Shown here piece after piece: positions 1-12,264 of a stretch of DNA of 64,000 bases (its first letter is position 1; every line of letters starts with the position of its first letter). Below the pieces are notes generated by a model that saw only the letters and a program-made list of their open reading frames with translations, did no database searches and was not told the origin of the DNA. Made by a program: the position numbers and the translations under genes. Origin of the DNA: Allolobophora icterica (taxonomy: Eukaryota > Annelida > Clitellata > Crassiclitellata > Lumbricidae); assembly GCA_963556255.1 (NCBI GenBank), contig OY744605.1, positions 85,139,021 to 85,203,020 of the forward strand. Reading direction: 5' to 3'.

Positions 1-420
1 ACACAGCACCACGCCTTTGGAATGATCTTCCCCCTGAATTGCTCAGATTCTCGGTACCTCCATCATCATTGCCACTTACACTTCATCACCCCCCCCCAGG
101 CTCCTCTCTCAAACAACTCCAGGCTTTCAACTCAAAACTAAAGTCTCACGTTATCAAGTATTCCTGTCCCGACCCATTTGATCCTGCGCCTTCACATTCT
201 TCTCGATCTGAACTCGGAACCACACTCGGCTTGCTAGCTGTTCTGCCTACTCTCTTGATCTGGACTCCTAGAAACCGGACTCTGACCGTTTTTGCATTAC
301 TCTTTGGAAACCCACATCGATTTGACGTAGCGCTCGTTAATAAGCTGGTGCCCTGCGCCTGACCTTCGAGTGGCGCTTTAGAAGGTTTGAGATTACGATT
401 ACGATTACGATTACGACGAG
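1..420 (+). mobile_element. CR1-like non-LTR retrotransposon, 3' end, truncated by window edge
   Basis: The first 200 bases, read from base 2, encode a typical C-terminal end of a CR1/L2/jockey-type reverse transcriptase: APRLWNDLPPELLRFS followed by LKQLQAFNSKLKSHV, matching the usual 'aPxLWNsLPxxlR...FKxxLKtyL' end of such proteins. The frame then decays into 3' UTR. Near 365 comes the tail TGGCGCTTTAGAAGG, then a short (GATTAC)n tail at about 389-415. The same 3' UTR and tail recur in both orientations through the window. The upstream part lies outside. Family assignment is by motif only. Confidence 0.6.
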
Positions 421-654
421 AAACTGGGCGACAGAGTGCGAAAACTGATGACAACATGTGCGCTTCCGGTGTTACGTAATACGCATGAAATGGGTGTGCT
501 TCGTTTACATGTAAATTTGTTTCATACTGAAGATATTTAAGACATAAATAAATCTTTTTTCATTCTTTTCATTATGAATTTCAGATACTATTTCAGTTCT
601 TTGTCTCTATTTTTGATGAAGTTTGTCTATTTTGAAACATACTATTTCTTAATA

Positions 655-1225
655 TTTCAAGAAATTCTCCTCTCGATTTTTGTGGAAATGTCCGCTTTTC
701 AATTATTGGGGAGGTAACCTGGCTGCCCCCGAGTCTATACGCCTATGAAGACTGCTGTTTGGGACACTGCAGCCGTTGTGTTAGAGTGCCCTCTTGATAC
801 ACCTTTAAAACGGAGATAACCGATAATATATAAATATGAGACGAGGAAATCAGTTGATTCGAGCGGTCTGTTTAGACACCTGCAAGACCTAGTTGAACTA
901 TCTTATATAGGCATGAGCCATCGCAGCACAAAGTACGTTCATCTTTCAAGAAATTGTCCTGTCGCAGCATTTATTCTCCTCTAGATTTTTGGGGCAATGC
1001 ACCGTTTCAATTATTGGGGAAGTAACCCGTCTTCCTCCGAGTCTGCATGCGCCTATGGAGACTGCTATTTGGTACACAGTAACCGTTGTGTTACAGTGCT
1101 CTCTTGAGACACCTTTAAAACGGAGTTAGTCGTTATTATATAAGTATGAGACACGGTAACGATTAGGTTCTAGCGCTTTTTTAGACACCTTTAATATGGT
1201 GCTACATGGTACTATATAAGAATAA
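655..1225 (+). repeat. diverged tandem duplication, unit about 285 bp
   Basis: Two copies of one unit lie side by side, about 658-930 and 947-1225. Shared landmarks in the same order are CAATTATTGGGGA, a GAGTCT..GCGCCTATG block, CCGTTGTGTTA, ACACCTTTAAAACGGAG, TATATAA.TATGAGAC and TTAGACACCT. No coding frame runs through either copy. Bases 421-654 and 1226-1440 show nothing recognisable. Confidence 0.7.
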
Positions 1226-1449
1226 GCCTGCGAAGTGCAACCATTATTTTTTCCCTAAATACTGTTACACTTAACGATTCTTCGGTGGGGCCTTAAGGCA
1301 AACCATGAACCAGTATACAAGCCAATGGATGATAGTTGCCATAGCAATAATTACGAGGGTTTAACAATAAGAATCAAACGCATTGTTTGCTACCAAAGAA
1401 CATAAACGTTCAGATTTCATTCAAGACTCTGAACCAGAGGCGTAACTTT

Positions 1450-1620
1450 GTACTGCGACAGTGGTATCCCTTATCCTCTTCCTTATCTCATCTCCTCCTC
1501 ATTCATTCTCCACTTCTTCCTTCTTCTCTTTCTTACTCCATCATTTCCTTCTGAATCCTCCTCCTCCTCCTCCTCCTCCTCTTCCTTCGTCCTCCCCCCC
1601 TCCTTCCGTCGACAAAGTAC
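1450..1620 (+). repeat. pyrimidine-rich tract with (TCC)n core
   Basis: The + strand is almost pure C/T from about 1465 to 1610, with a (CTC)n core near 1555-1582. Short Ser/Pro-rich reading frames here are by-products of the composition. Confidence 0.8.
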
Positions 1621-2529
1621 CGCTTCGTCTAATTCCGCCGCAGTCGTCTCACAATCTCCGGCGCTATCTCTCGCCGGATTGATCCTCCAATCATTACTTC
1701 CGGAAACGGAATCTCTGCGTCCGTTACTCCGGATCGGTCCTTATCTGCGACCCCTCGTGGTCCCGGTCAGACCCACCCAATTACCCCGCGCCAGCTGATT
1801 ACCCATAAAACACTGCTCGACCGGTCCCGTCTGTCGCGAGGGGTTCTTCCCGCGGCCGCTAGAGGCGCTCTTGATTCTATCGCGATTGACGGCCTCGCGG
1901 TTTCTTGTGGCGCCCTCTGCGATGCATATCTAGCGCCATCTGTAATGAAAAATTGCATTCTGTGTGTGAGGGTGAGTGTGTGCGTGCGCACGACGGAAGC
2001 GGAAGTGGCGAGGGAGGGAAGAAAGAAGTGGGACAGAGATTTCTCGATTTGCAATGCGACGTTTGGAAGAAATGACTTAAGATGGTCCGCGATTAAGTGA
2101 ACCTAACAATGACTATTATAAGGGACGTATGTTGGTCTGTTATCATTATGATGTAGACGACTGATAAGTAATTATTATTATTAAGGAACATGTATATAGC
2201 GTCCCTTCGAAGCTGTCTACTCAGGGAGTAAGAGTGGGGATGATAAAGTGCTAATTTATGATGAAAATGACGACGACGAAAATGATGATGAGGATGATAC
2301 TTATCATGGGCGGCGATCATGGGGAGGTCGAGGGGGAGAAATCCCTCCACCTTTAAGAGTGGGGGGACACACCATACATTTGTCCCCCACTTTTGAAGAA
2401 ACCCAAAAAAGGTCGTCACATTTTTTCCTAAAAACGGTAAAAAAAAATCGCGTGATCTCTTTTTTTGAGCAGATCAGTTCAAAACTCTTCACCAGATCAG
2501 TTTCGCCGCCAGTGCTACTTATAAGGATC

Positions 2530-2530
<1 letters not shown>
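1621..2530. other. no gene recognised
   Basis: 1620-2060 is richer in G+C and appears unique, but no frame has recognisable protein similarity. 2310-2520 contains paired G-rich and C-rich stretches, and an A/T-rich block that looks like MITE debris, without clear ends. Confidence 0.4.
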
Positions 2531-2805
<275 letters not shown>

Positions 2806-3084
2806 CATTATAATGGTCATAGTAATCACGATTGTCATCATAATTGCATTTTATTTCATTGTATTGCGTTGCATTTGTTAATTTATATAACACTTCCATA
2901 CGTGAAAAAAACAATCAGAGGTTCTTCCGGACTGAAAGTTCCAAAGAACTAAGTAGGCTTTATGGCAACGAACTGCGCAGTCCTACTTCCCACAACCACC
3001 TGAGCTCGAAACAGATCTCCCAGGTCAGCCGAACGAAGAGAAGCAGGTATACACGGCGTAGATAGTAACAAAGTAACAGTTACA

Positions 3085-3235
3085 AAGGTGTCTACGTAAG
3101 TAAGTTCTCCTTTGGAGGTAATAGATGACATCATTAACTCCGCCATTGGCCGTACTCTGCAGTGCCAGTCCCCAGCCTGGTGAAAAGAGTAGGGCGAAGT
3201 CAATGGCTTTTGATGCCATGAGATGTCGTTAAACG
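3085..3235 (-). mobile_element. common interspersed repeat (TTTAACGAC...GCCGTTGAC family)
   Basis: On the minus strand this matches the repeat found dozens of times here. Its recurring blocks are TTTAACGACATCTTATGGCA, CAAAGGCCGTTGACGTCGAC, and a second block CCAGGCTTGGGACTGGCACT with GAGCAGTGGCGGAGTT. It is probably a nonautonomous DNA element or a SINE-like family. Superfamily is unresolved because I cannot define its termini. Confidence 0.6.
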
Positions 3236-3240
3236 CTGGA

Positions 3241-3386
<146 letters not shown>

Positions 3387-4264
3387 GAGAAAATTGTTCC
3401 TTAACACCTTTTCTACGGTTTCACTCTCCGAATAAGTAAAGATATGAGTCGAATAAGCTACACGTCAATCAATCTTCGATCTGTTCGATATGACGACGTC
3501 GTTAAATAAACGTTATAAACCAGAATAAGAGACCTACCTTCAACACCTCTTTTAAGTTTGGCAAACACCTTATAAGTCACTAGACGTAGCTATAGCTTTA
3601 GTCATAATGCGGTAGCGTAAACTTCATTTGCAAGGATTTGCTAAGGTGGACGTCAACGGCCCTTGCGGCCACAAGATTGCATAGAAAACTACAACTATCT
3701 TTGTTATAACTCATCATCGTTAAACAGGTACTCCCTGTGCAATCATTTAAAAGTCGCCACTGCCCATACTCTGCATGGTAGCACCCGTTTAAAGGAGGAG
3801 GACGATGCTAATCATCTTTGTTATGACAAAGAGTCATTAAACAGTAACTAACCAAGCAATCTCTTAAGCCAAGAGAGGCACCTTATAAGAGTGTGGAGTG
3901 TTGGCGACTTCGTTTTCTTAGTCTTGGCATATGAACCTTACAGAAATGATGGCTATGCAGCTTACATTATGTTAAAATCACTAAGGACAGAAAGTTAATC
4001 AGTGAACAGTTATCGTAAACTCCAAACTTCAAAAGCGCCACTCGAAAGCCAAGCGCAGGGCATCAGCTTATTCAGAAGCGCAGCGTCAAGTCAGATGGGT
4101 AATCAAAAGGAAGATCGAGTTTCCAGGGTCCAGTGCTCAGATAACTAAAAGAGTCTCGATAGCACCTGGAAAAACACGGACCCCAACGGACGGATTCTCA
4201 TCAAGAGTTAAAAGTGGGCATCCTATTCTGAGATCCCATGGAGTGCGTAGCGTCGAAGGGAACC
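3387..4264. other. repeat debris, no gene
   Basis: About 4015-4140 is a minus-strand copy of the CR1-like 3' end (AAAGCGCCACTCGAAAGCC, then GCGCAGGGCATCAGC). 3640-3860 holds two fragments of the common interspersed repeat. 3905-3935 matches the minus-strand body of a SINE family better seen at 39.6 kb. Nothing else is recognised. Confidence 0.5.
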
Positions 4265-4272
4265 AACAATAG

Positions 4273-4449
4273 CAGGGACGTATCTAGCGTTGGGCTTGGG
4301 GGGGCTTAAGCCCCCCAAACGAAGTTGAAGCCCCCCCAAACAAGTCAAGCCGTTGTATGCTTACGGCTAAAATTCGTATGAACACTGTATAAATGTTGCC
4401 ATATTCAAGGCTTAAGCCCCCCAAACGAAAAAGGCTAGTTACGTGCCTG
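4273..4449. mobile_element. hAT-type MITE, 177 bp, with 8-bp target duplication
   Basis: The left end reads CAGGGACGTATCTAGC. The right end, reversed, reads CAGGCACGTAACTAGCC. The element is flanked on both sides by AACAATAG (4265-4272 and 4450-4457), a perfect 8-bp target site duplication as produced by hAT transposases. The interior holds three CTTAAGCCCCCC-like blocks and has no coding capacity. It is nonautonomous. Confidence 0.88.
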
Positions 4450-4457
4450 AACAATAG

Positions 4458-5700
4458 GCGACGATGGAAGCAGGGTGAGAATTGTCTGGGGGGGTTGGGG
4501 GTTCAACCCCCTAGTCTTTCTTAGGACCCCATAGTAAAGTCTTAATTGCACACCCAAACTCCACATGAATCAAGGTCTAACCCCCCTCCCCCATTGTTTT
4601 TTCTACAATTCTCATACTGGATGGAAGGTGACGATAAGAAAGACGCAGCACTTAACACGCGAACCAAACATCATGCAGTCCCTCGCAGATGGTTGAAGAC
4701 CGGACATCCTTCTGCCGCTGAGTTGTTGAGGACGACCTCCTAAAGCAGTCGGTATCTCAGACAGAGACTCCTCTTAGAAGTATCCCCCTCACCGGATAAT
4801 TTATTGCGGGACAGTTTCTTGCCACCCGGACCGGAATATTCACTTTAGAATAAAATTCCCCTCCCGGAGACTATATTCTAAAACAGTCTCCTGGGAGGAA
4901 TATTTCATCCTTCGTTGAAATAATCTCTCTTGCAAGGAAACTCTATTCTTTGGGCGATGCCATCACTTTTGTTTAAAAGCTAATGGTAATTTTAAGCGGG
5001 TGGATTTTCTAACTTTACTGTAAACTATTTAGCATTTGTAAACTATATGTTGCATGTAATAACATGATATTTTGAGGGTGTACCGAAAGAAACTGAAAAG
5101 ATCGTACTGCGTTAGGCCTACATGAACTAAGCAGCCTCTCTTTGCCTCCTTTCCGTCAAAGAAGACCATTTTGTTCGATCGTTTTTTCATTATGTTAGGT
5201 TGGGAGCATCTCTGATGAGTCTCCGTTGAAAGTTGGGTTGTATAAATTTGCCATAACCATTGCCGTAAGCATTTTGAACGCTTAGCATGGTTCCAAATAT
5301 TCTCTTGGCCTTTCCAAATAAAGCCTGACCCAGTATCTCGAAACGCCAAAGCCAAAGGGGCTTGAAAGAGCCCACTGAAGCGCGCACAAGACTTCACTCG
5401 GAATAACGGCGACAGCGAGAAATGATTTCACGAACGCATGCTAGATCACACTACAAGCCGGAACCAACCCACTAGTTGATCCAAAGGATGACACGCTGGA
5501 GAAACATTCGACCATCTTGGTCACCTACACATTCTACCAACAATCGCACCCTCACCGACGGATGAAAGAAAAGATAAAGGAGGGATGGACATCAGATAGT
5601 TCTAGGACATCTCTTGGCTACATGGGCCGACATCCATTGGTAGAGCGACAACTTTTGCACCCATATAGAACAACATGATCGCTGGAGGGATCCTGAGTTT
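4458..5700. other. no gene recognised
   Basis: Mostly unique-looking AT-rich sequence. Short open frames at 4546-4743 and on the minus strand at 5029-5397 show no recognisable domain and no convincing splice framework. 4840-4915 contains short inverted words (GAATATT, TCTCC/GGAGA) of unknown meaning. Confidence 0.4.
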
Positions 5701-6600
5701 AACATCTTATGGCAACAAAAGCCGTTGAGTCGTTGACGTCGACAGAAATTATGTTGGCATCAACTCCACCTCAGCTCGTATTCTGACAGTGCCAGTCCAA
5801 ACCCCGGAGAAAGGAGGAGGCCGACGCTAGTTATTTTTGTTATGACACAAGGTCGTGAAATATGCAGCAACCAACCAAAGGCAATGATGATTGTGAAATA
5901 TAATTACTTTCCTATAATTCTTCTACTTATAGAGCGAATGAAAGACGTAAAAAGGTGTGTAGGGAACTGCTTCTGTTTACCAACGCCTTCACATACATAG
6001 TTTCTTCGCAAACGAGTATCCAATCAAGAAATCACCAATTTGATATGAATTTCTTTTACTTATAGGACCAATGAACATTGTAAAAGAGGTGCGTAAGAAA
6101 CTGCTTCTGGTTACCAACGCTGTCTCATGACGTAACCGATTAACGTCCTCCTCCTCTCTCTCAGATTTGGACTGGAACCACCAGATTATAAGGCGGTTGT
6201 TTATAGTTATTTCCATTTTACATAAATTTTTGTCTGATCTGAATTGAAGGAAGCATCCCAATAGTTGCTGTTAACAAGGGCCGTTGACGTCGACAGAAAT
6301 ATTTGGCATATTACAGCATATATATTGATAGTCGTTTTGGATAGTAGTAGTAGTTTCAGTTTAACGAAGCTGTGTGATAACAAAAGTCATTAGCGTCACC
6401 CTCCTACTCCTTGGCTTGGGACTGGTACTGCCAGAGTACGAGCAGTGGCGGAGTTTCAATGCAACTGAAGAACAGAATTATAATCTTGATATACAAGCGT
6501 TTGAAAGTGTTCAATTTAAGCGTAGGCCTATTTTCATGTTACCGTTGGGAAATAACCATTGTTAAACGACTCCTGGTTACTGACGTCACTCTTACGTAAC
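5700..6600. mobile_element. cluster of common interspersed repeats
   Basis: 5700-5860 and 6270-6560 carry the TTTAACGAC/GCCGTTGACGTCGACAG and TTGGGACTGG.ACTGCC blocks. 5905-5995 and 6040-6125 are two diverged direct copies of one module: TTCTACTTATAG.., then AAA.AGGTG.GTA, then AACTGCTTCTG.TTACCAACGC. No protein-coding gene is seen. Confidence 0.55.
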
Positions 6601-7429
6601 TTAGCACGACTATGTCATTTTGCCCCTTGGAATATTGCGTTCCTGTATACGCGTCTTTTATTAAGTTTTTGAACAGAAAAACAAGGTGTCTAATAGTCAC
6701 ACCAAGGTTGCTCGTATCAAATATAGTGTTAATTTTGATTTCTTCCGAGTATTAAAATAAATCCTCTTGAAAATAGACAACCAACATTAACACCAATAAA
6801 TAAATAGCATTAAATAATATGAATTTGTGCTGAAGGGTCGCCTTGAAGTCATCATATCCAATGTTTTGAAAGACAGATAGCGCCGCGCCACACAGACGCT
6901 GCGGGCGCCACCTTTGGACGCAACAATTACACCGTTACCATTGACAACCGAAGACGTAGATATCGCTGACCTATTGACCCCGATTGATGACGATTCAGAC
7001 CCCGCGGCCATGACGTTACGTCCGCACTTCGTAAGACGTTGTCCAGAAGAGAGAGAGGACGACCATGGTTGTTCGAACGAGAGGTTGAGAAGGCCACGTG
7101 TCTCCAGCGGTCACTTGAGTAATACAATCGTCGCCATCTTGAAATCGAATCCAAAGCAGAGAAGTCGACTGGATTGGCTTATTAGTTTAAATCAATGTAG
7201 ATTTGTATGATTATCATATTTCTTATTTATTACTTCTTTACAAAACTGGCTCAGAGAATAGTAAAGAGCGAGTTACCTTGGGATGAGAATTAATATTCAT
7301 ATTAATCTGCTTAATATTAAACTGTTAATCAAATTCACCATTTGATAACAAATAAGCATGAGTGAATTTGGGTAAAAAATTAATATTAATATTAAATTGT
7401 AAACATTTTGATGTGACGACGGAATCTAA
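6600..7429. other. unassigned; holds one 98-residue open frame at 6914-7210
   Basis: 6880-7190 is more G+C-rich than its surroundings and keeps a frame open on the + strand (6914-7210), with an acidic stretch (VDIADLLTPIDDDSDP) and then basic residues. There is no recognisable domain and no splice partner. The rest is AT-rich. Confidence 0.25.
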
Positions 7430-7439
7430 TTGTTTGACA

Positions 7440-7850
7440 ATATAATTATTATTATTATTATTATTAATATAATCAGATACGTTGATCACTATAATGAAAG
7501 ATCATCAATTCTAATCAGAGAACTTCTATTACGCAGTTGCTTTAATGCTAATCGCCATACTAATCAAAATATTTGTGCAAGTCAATTTGTTTTTGTTCTT
7601 TTCTTTGTTTACTTTTTTTCGTCTATTCTCTTTCTTTTCATTTCTTTCATTTCTTCCGTACTATTTTTTGTTCTTTTCTTTATTTGTTTTTTCTTTTCTT
7701 TCTTTTCTCGTTTTTCTTTTCTTTCTTATCTATATTTTCTTATCTTTGTTTTCCTTCTTATCTTTCTTATCTTTCCTTTCTTTATTTCTTTTATATCTAT
7801 TCTACTTTTCTTTCTTTTTCTTTCTTTCCTAACGCATCGTCATTTTAATT
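7440..7850 (+). repeat. T-rich (TTTC/TTTCT)n tract
   Basis: A short (ATT)n run at 7443-7466 is followed at 7585-7835 by a degenerate TTTCTTTTC-type tract. The long Phe-rich frames are compositional. Confidence 0.85.
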
Positions 7851-7954
7851 ATAGGTAATTCCGAAGATAAATGCAATAACGAGATGCGATGAAAAGCGTC
7901 ATGTAACGGTTCGGTTTATGTAGCTCCCGATTTGAGAACCGCTAGGCAAATAAC

Positions 7955-8085
7955 CAATAGCACATTTACTAATCGTAATCGTAATAATTAAATTTCTAAA
8001 GCCTTACTTAAATGCTAACCTTATGGCACCAGTTTATTCACGAGCGCTGCGTCATATGACAGGGCTTGTCCACAAAAATAAGTAA
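7955..8085 (-). mobile_element. CR1-like 3'-end fragment, minus strand
   Basis: Starts with AATCGTAATCGTAAT (the reversed GATTAC tail), followed by TTTCTAAAGCCTTACTT and GCACCAGTTTATTCACGAGCGC. This is the same order as the better copies at 49.0 kb and 23.9 kb. Confidence 0.6.
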
Positions 8086-8505
8086 ACTATATGGAAGAAA
8101 CGAGGCCATTGCCTATAGGGGCGGTATACAAATCAAAGGACCGCAAAAGTGAAATTCAAAAATTCAAAATTAAACAACAAATTTGTTCAAAGCTGCGATT
8201 GTGTCGACATTACATGTTATTAATACAATTAAATTATTTGAAGTTTAATATACAGCCTAAATTCTCTTCTGCAGACGAAGAGTTCATATGCTTCTAATTA
8301 ATCTAATTAATCTAATTAATCTAATTAATCTAATCCAATGTAATCTAATCTCATGACTTCTATTGCGCCGTAATCGTAATGGCCAAGACATCAGGAAAAT
8401 CGTAAACAATACTCATCATCCATTGGAAAATCCAGGTCGAAATCCAACAGTACGGAACGGAAATCGAGAAGCCAATCTAAGGTGAGCTGGCAAGTTGGAA
8501 GAGTC
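8086..8505. other. no gene; short (TCTAATTAA)n repeat
   Basis: About 8293-8352 is a tandem TCTAATTAA/TCTAAT array. 8365-8480 weakly resembles the 'CTTCTATTGCGCCG' repeat family. The open frame at 8091-8297 has no recognisable similarity. Confidence 0.4.
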
Positions 8506-8509
8506 TTAA

Positions 8510-9126
8510 CCCTTGAACGGTAACCTTTTTTTTACACCGGTCCTCGGTAACCTGGGGTTGTTTTATACCCCCGGGGGTAACTGCTGTTGTTTGTGAGGTA
8601 GGAACGAATTTTTCTAACGATACAGTACATCATAGGCCTAGTTTGATAATATTCTTTGTATTTAACACGATTAGGTATTCTATGCAGAGGACTAACGTCA
8701 TTGCGTTATTGACATAAAACCAATTTGTTTGTCAGCAGCATGCTGAAAAGAAGCTAATATGTAAGAGCTGTAGGCCTACAATTGAAGATGTCTTAGCATA
8801 AGAGATAATATCACTTGAGCTTTTGTTTGTTATCTAGATGTAAAGATATCATATGTTATTTGTTTGGATGTGGACTAAGCATTTTAGATTCTCCTTTGCA
8901 ATTAGGTTTTCTTCATAACATCTCGTTTTTTGCCGCCATAATTATTGAAAATATGTTGACAGTATCCCGGGGGGCCCTATGCATAATTTTTTTTCACTTA
9001 ATTTGAAGGATGGTCAATATTAGGGAAAGTCACCAAAGCGATTGTAAAAATTTCTAATACTTCCTTTAATAGCTGCAGTTACAACAATCTGGGGGTAGAA
9101 ATTACCCCCAGGTTACCGTTCAAGGG
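8510..9126. mobile_element. piggyBac-like MITE, 617 bp, TTAA flanked
   Basis: The element is bounded by TTAA at 8506-8509 and 9127-9130. Its terminal inverted repeats begin CCCTTGAACGGTAACCT and match perfectly over at least 17 bp. TTAA duplication plus a CCY start is the piggyBac hallmark. Just inside each end are G-run/C-run motifs (CCCCCGGGGGTAAC at about 8570; GGGGGTAGAAATTACCCCC at 9091-9109). The interior is AT-rich without a transposase. Confidence 0.88.
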
Positions 9127-9189
9127 TTAAGTTTAGACCTGGTATAGATAGATAATTTCAATGTATGCAGGCCTATTATATCTACCTCT

Positions 9190-9930
9190 TAGGGTATACC
9201 ATGGTCGTTGACGTTGCCCTCCTCCGTTTTCCAGGCTTGGGACTAGCACTGTTTGGCAGTACAGGCAGCGGCAAAGTTATACTCCCCAACCTCCAATAAC
9301 ACTGCAGAGCGTTGACTGAGTGAATTGATTTGTGATGTTAATAGTGATTGATTGTTAGTTGTTGTTTAACGACGCTGTGTCATGACAAAGATGATCAGTG
9401 TCACTCTCCACCTTTCTCCGTGCTTGGGACTGGCACTGCCGCAGTATATACGTGCAGTGGCGGAATTCCAAAGGCAATTTTAAGTTTAACATCTATTGCG
9501 CGGTGGATGCGGAGTTTAACGACATTTTTATGGCAACAAAGGCCGTTGACGTCGTCATAAATTATTTTGAATTAGTTCTCACCGTTCGTATGGCATATAG
9601 ACCCCTTAATACAACTCGTGTCCGAAAACTAAGGTGACAACATCAGTTTAGCGCGGACCAGGAATATATAGCCTCGGTTAGAAACATAATAAGGGTGTCT
9701 ATGAAGAATTTGCTAAACTGTATACCTGTAACGACATGATGCGGTTGTTCCGGCTCTTGACATACAGTCTTTACAATGATATATATAACCTGCTAAAACA
9801 TAGTTGACATAATGTAGGGCCTATATACATATAGCTTTGGTTATAAACGTTATAAGGGTGTGTTGAAAAGCTTAGTATATCAATGATTGCAACCCTACAT
9901 ACCCGTTCACCATAATTAATCTCACGTGAT
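9190..9930 (+). mobile_element. run of common interspersed repeats
   Basis: 9190-9275 and 9360-9600 each carry GACGCTGTGTCATGACAAAG, then TTGGGACTGGCACTGCC, then GCAGTGGCGGA. The second is followed by TTTAACGACATTTTTATGGC and GCCGTTGACGTCG. Short frames across them are not genes. 9600-9930 is AT-rich and unrecognised. Confidence 0.55.
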
Positions 9931-10109
9931 ATTCTGCTGCGCAGACTTTTCATTCAAAGTGAAGATATTACTTCGCATTCTGTTTGAGCATGCAGCCTGT
10001 AGTCGAAAAAGAAGCGCAGGAATTTCTTTTATATATCCTACAGGAAAACCGATTCTACAGTCGATTCAATTCAACGATGGGTCAAAGAAACCAGATAGTC
10101 TATGTCCGG

Positions 10110-10640
10110 AAAATCATACTCTAACACCTCTTCTTCCTCCTCCTCCTCCTCCATTTTCTCGTCCTCGTCCTCGTCCTCGTCCTCTTCCTTCTTCTCCACC
10201 TCTTCCTCCATCCTCCTCTTCCTCCTGTTCCTATTTCATCGCCTCCTTCCATGCATATTCATCCTCCTCTTCTTCCACTTCCTCATCTTTTCCATCTCCT
10301 CCTCTTCTTCCGCCTCCTCTTCCTTTTTCCTCCTGTTCCTCCTCCTCCTCCTCTTACTTCTCCTCATCCCCTTACTGGTCTTCCTCTTGCTCTTCGTCAT
10401 CTTCCAACTCATACTCTCCTCCGCATCCTCCCCCTTCTATTCCTCCCTTCTCTTCCTCCTGCTCCTGCTCCTCCTTCTCACAGTTTCATCCACTCCTGCT
10501 CCTTCTGCCTCTGCTCTTGCTCCTAATTCTCTTCCACTTCCTTCCTCTCCCCTCCCTCCCTCCTTCTCCTTCTCCTTCTCCTCCTACTCCTTCCAATCCT
10601 CCTCCTCCTTCTCCATCGTATCTTTCAGACCTTTGCACAT
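10110..10640 (+). repeat. 530-bp pyrimidine tract, TCC/TTCC-rich
   Basis: Strong strand asymmetry: long C/T runs on the + strand with (TCC)n, (TCG)n and CTTCCTC words. The long Ser/Pro/Leu frames in all three + frames reflect this composition. A tract of this kind can form triplex DNA. Confidence 0.9.
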
Positions 10641-10739
10641 TGCCCTGCACGAATCTAACCTGACCTTTTACCGCCTCGCTGACCCTCCTGCCTTGACTGA
10701 GCGCCGGCGACAAACCTGCTTCCCATAACGTCGAGCTTT

Positions 10740-11905
10740 TTCAATTTAAAGAGATCTGGAAAATATATTGATTAAAGAGTTTTTTTCTGCGGTTTTCAGA
10801 AGACATCTCTTCTGAACGAAAACTTATGATAAAACCGATCTGATATATACAGTCAAAGAATGTTGTGCACTATATAAATAGTGAGATACGTTACAGCTGT
10901 ATTTGATATTGACGTCATTCGAAAGTTCGGATGTGCAATCACGAGCATACGACAGAAAATTGATGGTCGAATTGCTTATATACAGTAACCGCCTCAGAAG
11001 AGGTGACTCGTTACCTGCCGAGCGCTCGAACTAGTCAGCCACGGTTTCCGGAAGCTGCACTATATAAATACACCTAATAAATAAATATGCCAATGTACCA
11101 ACGTCACACCCAGATTCCTACGTTCAACTGTTGGTTGGAGTTTGTCATAACCTTTCTTTACAACCGCTCTTCTCAGTTTCGAAGACATCCTTCAAATTTG
11201 GGAAGAGTCTTGAAAACGCTTACCCCGAATCTACGCCTATTGTTGCCGGCGGAAAATCCGCTTACGTCTAATGCCAATCACGCACACTACAGACCACGCC
11301 CCGTCCACAGGCCACGCCTACAGCCACGCCCACCAATGCGCCAGGCGTTTGCTGTCGATGCTGGTCGATAGGTGGCGGTGGGGTACGTCATCGCATAGCG
11401 CCCTCTATCGCCGAAGGGCTTGACTGGTCGTGAAAACAGATTAGTGGAGCTTATAGGATGGATAGAGAGATGGTAGCAGCGGATTAAGACGAGTCCTTGT
11501 GATCTGTTGAAGAGGGTCAAAGGCGCCTTCGATCAAAGACTCCGATGAAAGGATCCGTAAGCGATGTTAGTTTTTATAACGAAAAACATTATTAGAAATA
11601 TTATTATGCATTATATATTACAGTTTAGTTTTATAACTGATTCCTAATATTGCAACGATTTAGGCTATAGCCGTCAATATGTTTTTTTATTGTTTATATA
11701 TTCCTTCTCTCGCGCTAATGAAGACTGATTATTCACATTATGAGCCTCTGATTAAAGCAAAATGTTAGCATTTTCAGTTAGAAAACTGTTTCAATAAGTC
11801 AGAAGTTTAGAAAGGATACTTAATTAACTTGAAATAGTGTGACTGAAAAGTGTTTTGTATTGCAGCATTAAGATTCATCTACCAATTTCGATTATTATTA
11901 TTATT
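10740..11905. other. no gene recognised; CACGCC box cluster at 11284-11337
   Basis: Two CACTATATAAATA words occur at about 10869 and 11058. At 11284-11337 the + strand has four closely spaced CCACGCC/CCACGCCC boxes, the type bound by KLF/SP factors, 1.6 kb upstream of the Tbx20 start codon. 11560-11900 is AT-rich. Confidence 0.3.
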
Positions 11906-12264
11906 CCAAAGTTTAACGTCGTCCTTTGGCAACAATGGCCGTTGACGACAATTCACAAATACAATTTCTAGAAAACGATAAACTTATAGTGTCCGTATAA
12001 CACCATGTAAAGGTGTCAAACATAAGCTTACAATGTCAGTAATGTCACATAACCCAAAGCAACATATCTAATGTTATTTATAATACACATAGCTATAAAA
12101 TGTTCCGACGCAAACCAAACAGTACTTCGCAACTATTGTCACTCGCTAGAAATATTTAAACAACTTCAGACATAAATGCACAGCACATATGATTATAATT
12201 ATGACATTATATTCCCATTCTATTATTGAAATGTTTAATTGATCATTTCTTATTCCTCAGTTCA
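11906..12264 (-). mobile_element. 359-bp young interspersed element, copy 1
   Basis: Nearly identical to 21748-22106: I count three substitutions over 359 bp. The left boundary is a variable simple tail, (ATT)n here and (TTTA)n in the other copy. This suggests an element oriented on the minus strand with a microsatellite-like 3' tail. The interior includes GTTTAACGTCGTCCTTTGGC and GGCCGTTGACGAC, tying it to the common interspersed family. No coding capacity and no clear target duplication. Confidence 0.8.

Noticed and set aside
389..415. (GATTAC)n resembling a telomere-like repeat
   Set aside because: It is the short 3' tail of a LINE; the same tail follows other copies in both orientations.
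6914..7210. 98-residue open frame in a G+C-richer island
   Set aside because: No recognisable domain, no splice partners, and a competing frame on the minus strand over the same bases; not enough to call a gene.
9926..10728. Ser/Pro-rich frames of 208-245 residues
   Set aside because: Pyrimidine tract; three overlapping + frames of equal quality and no conserved motif.
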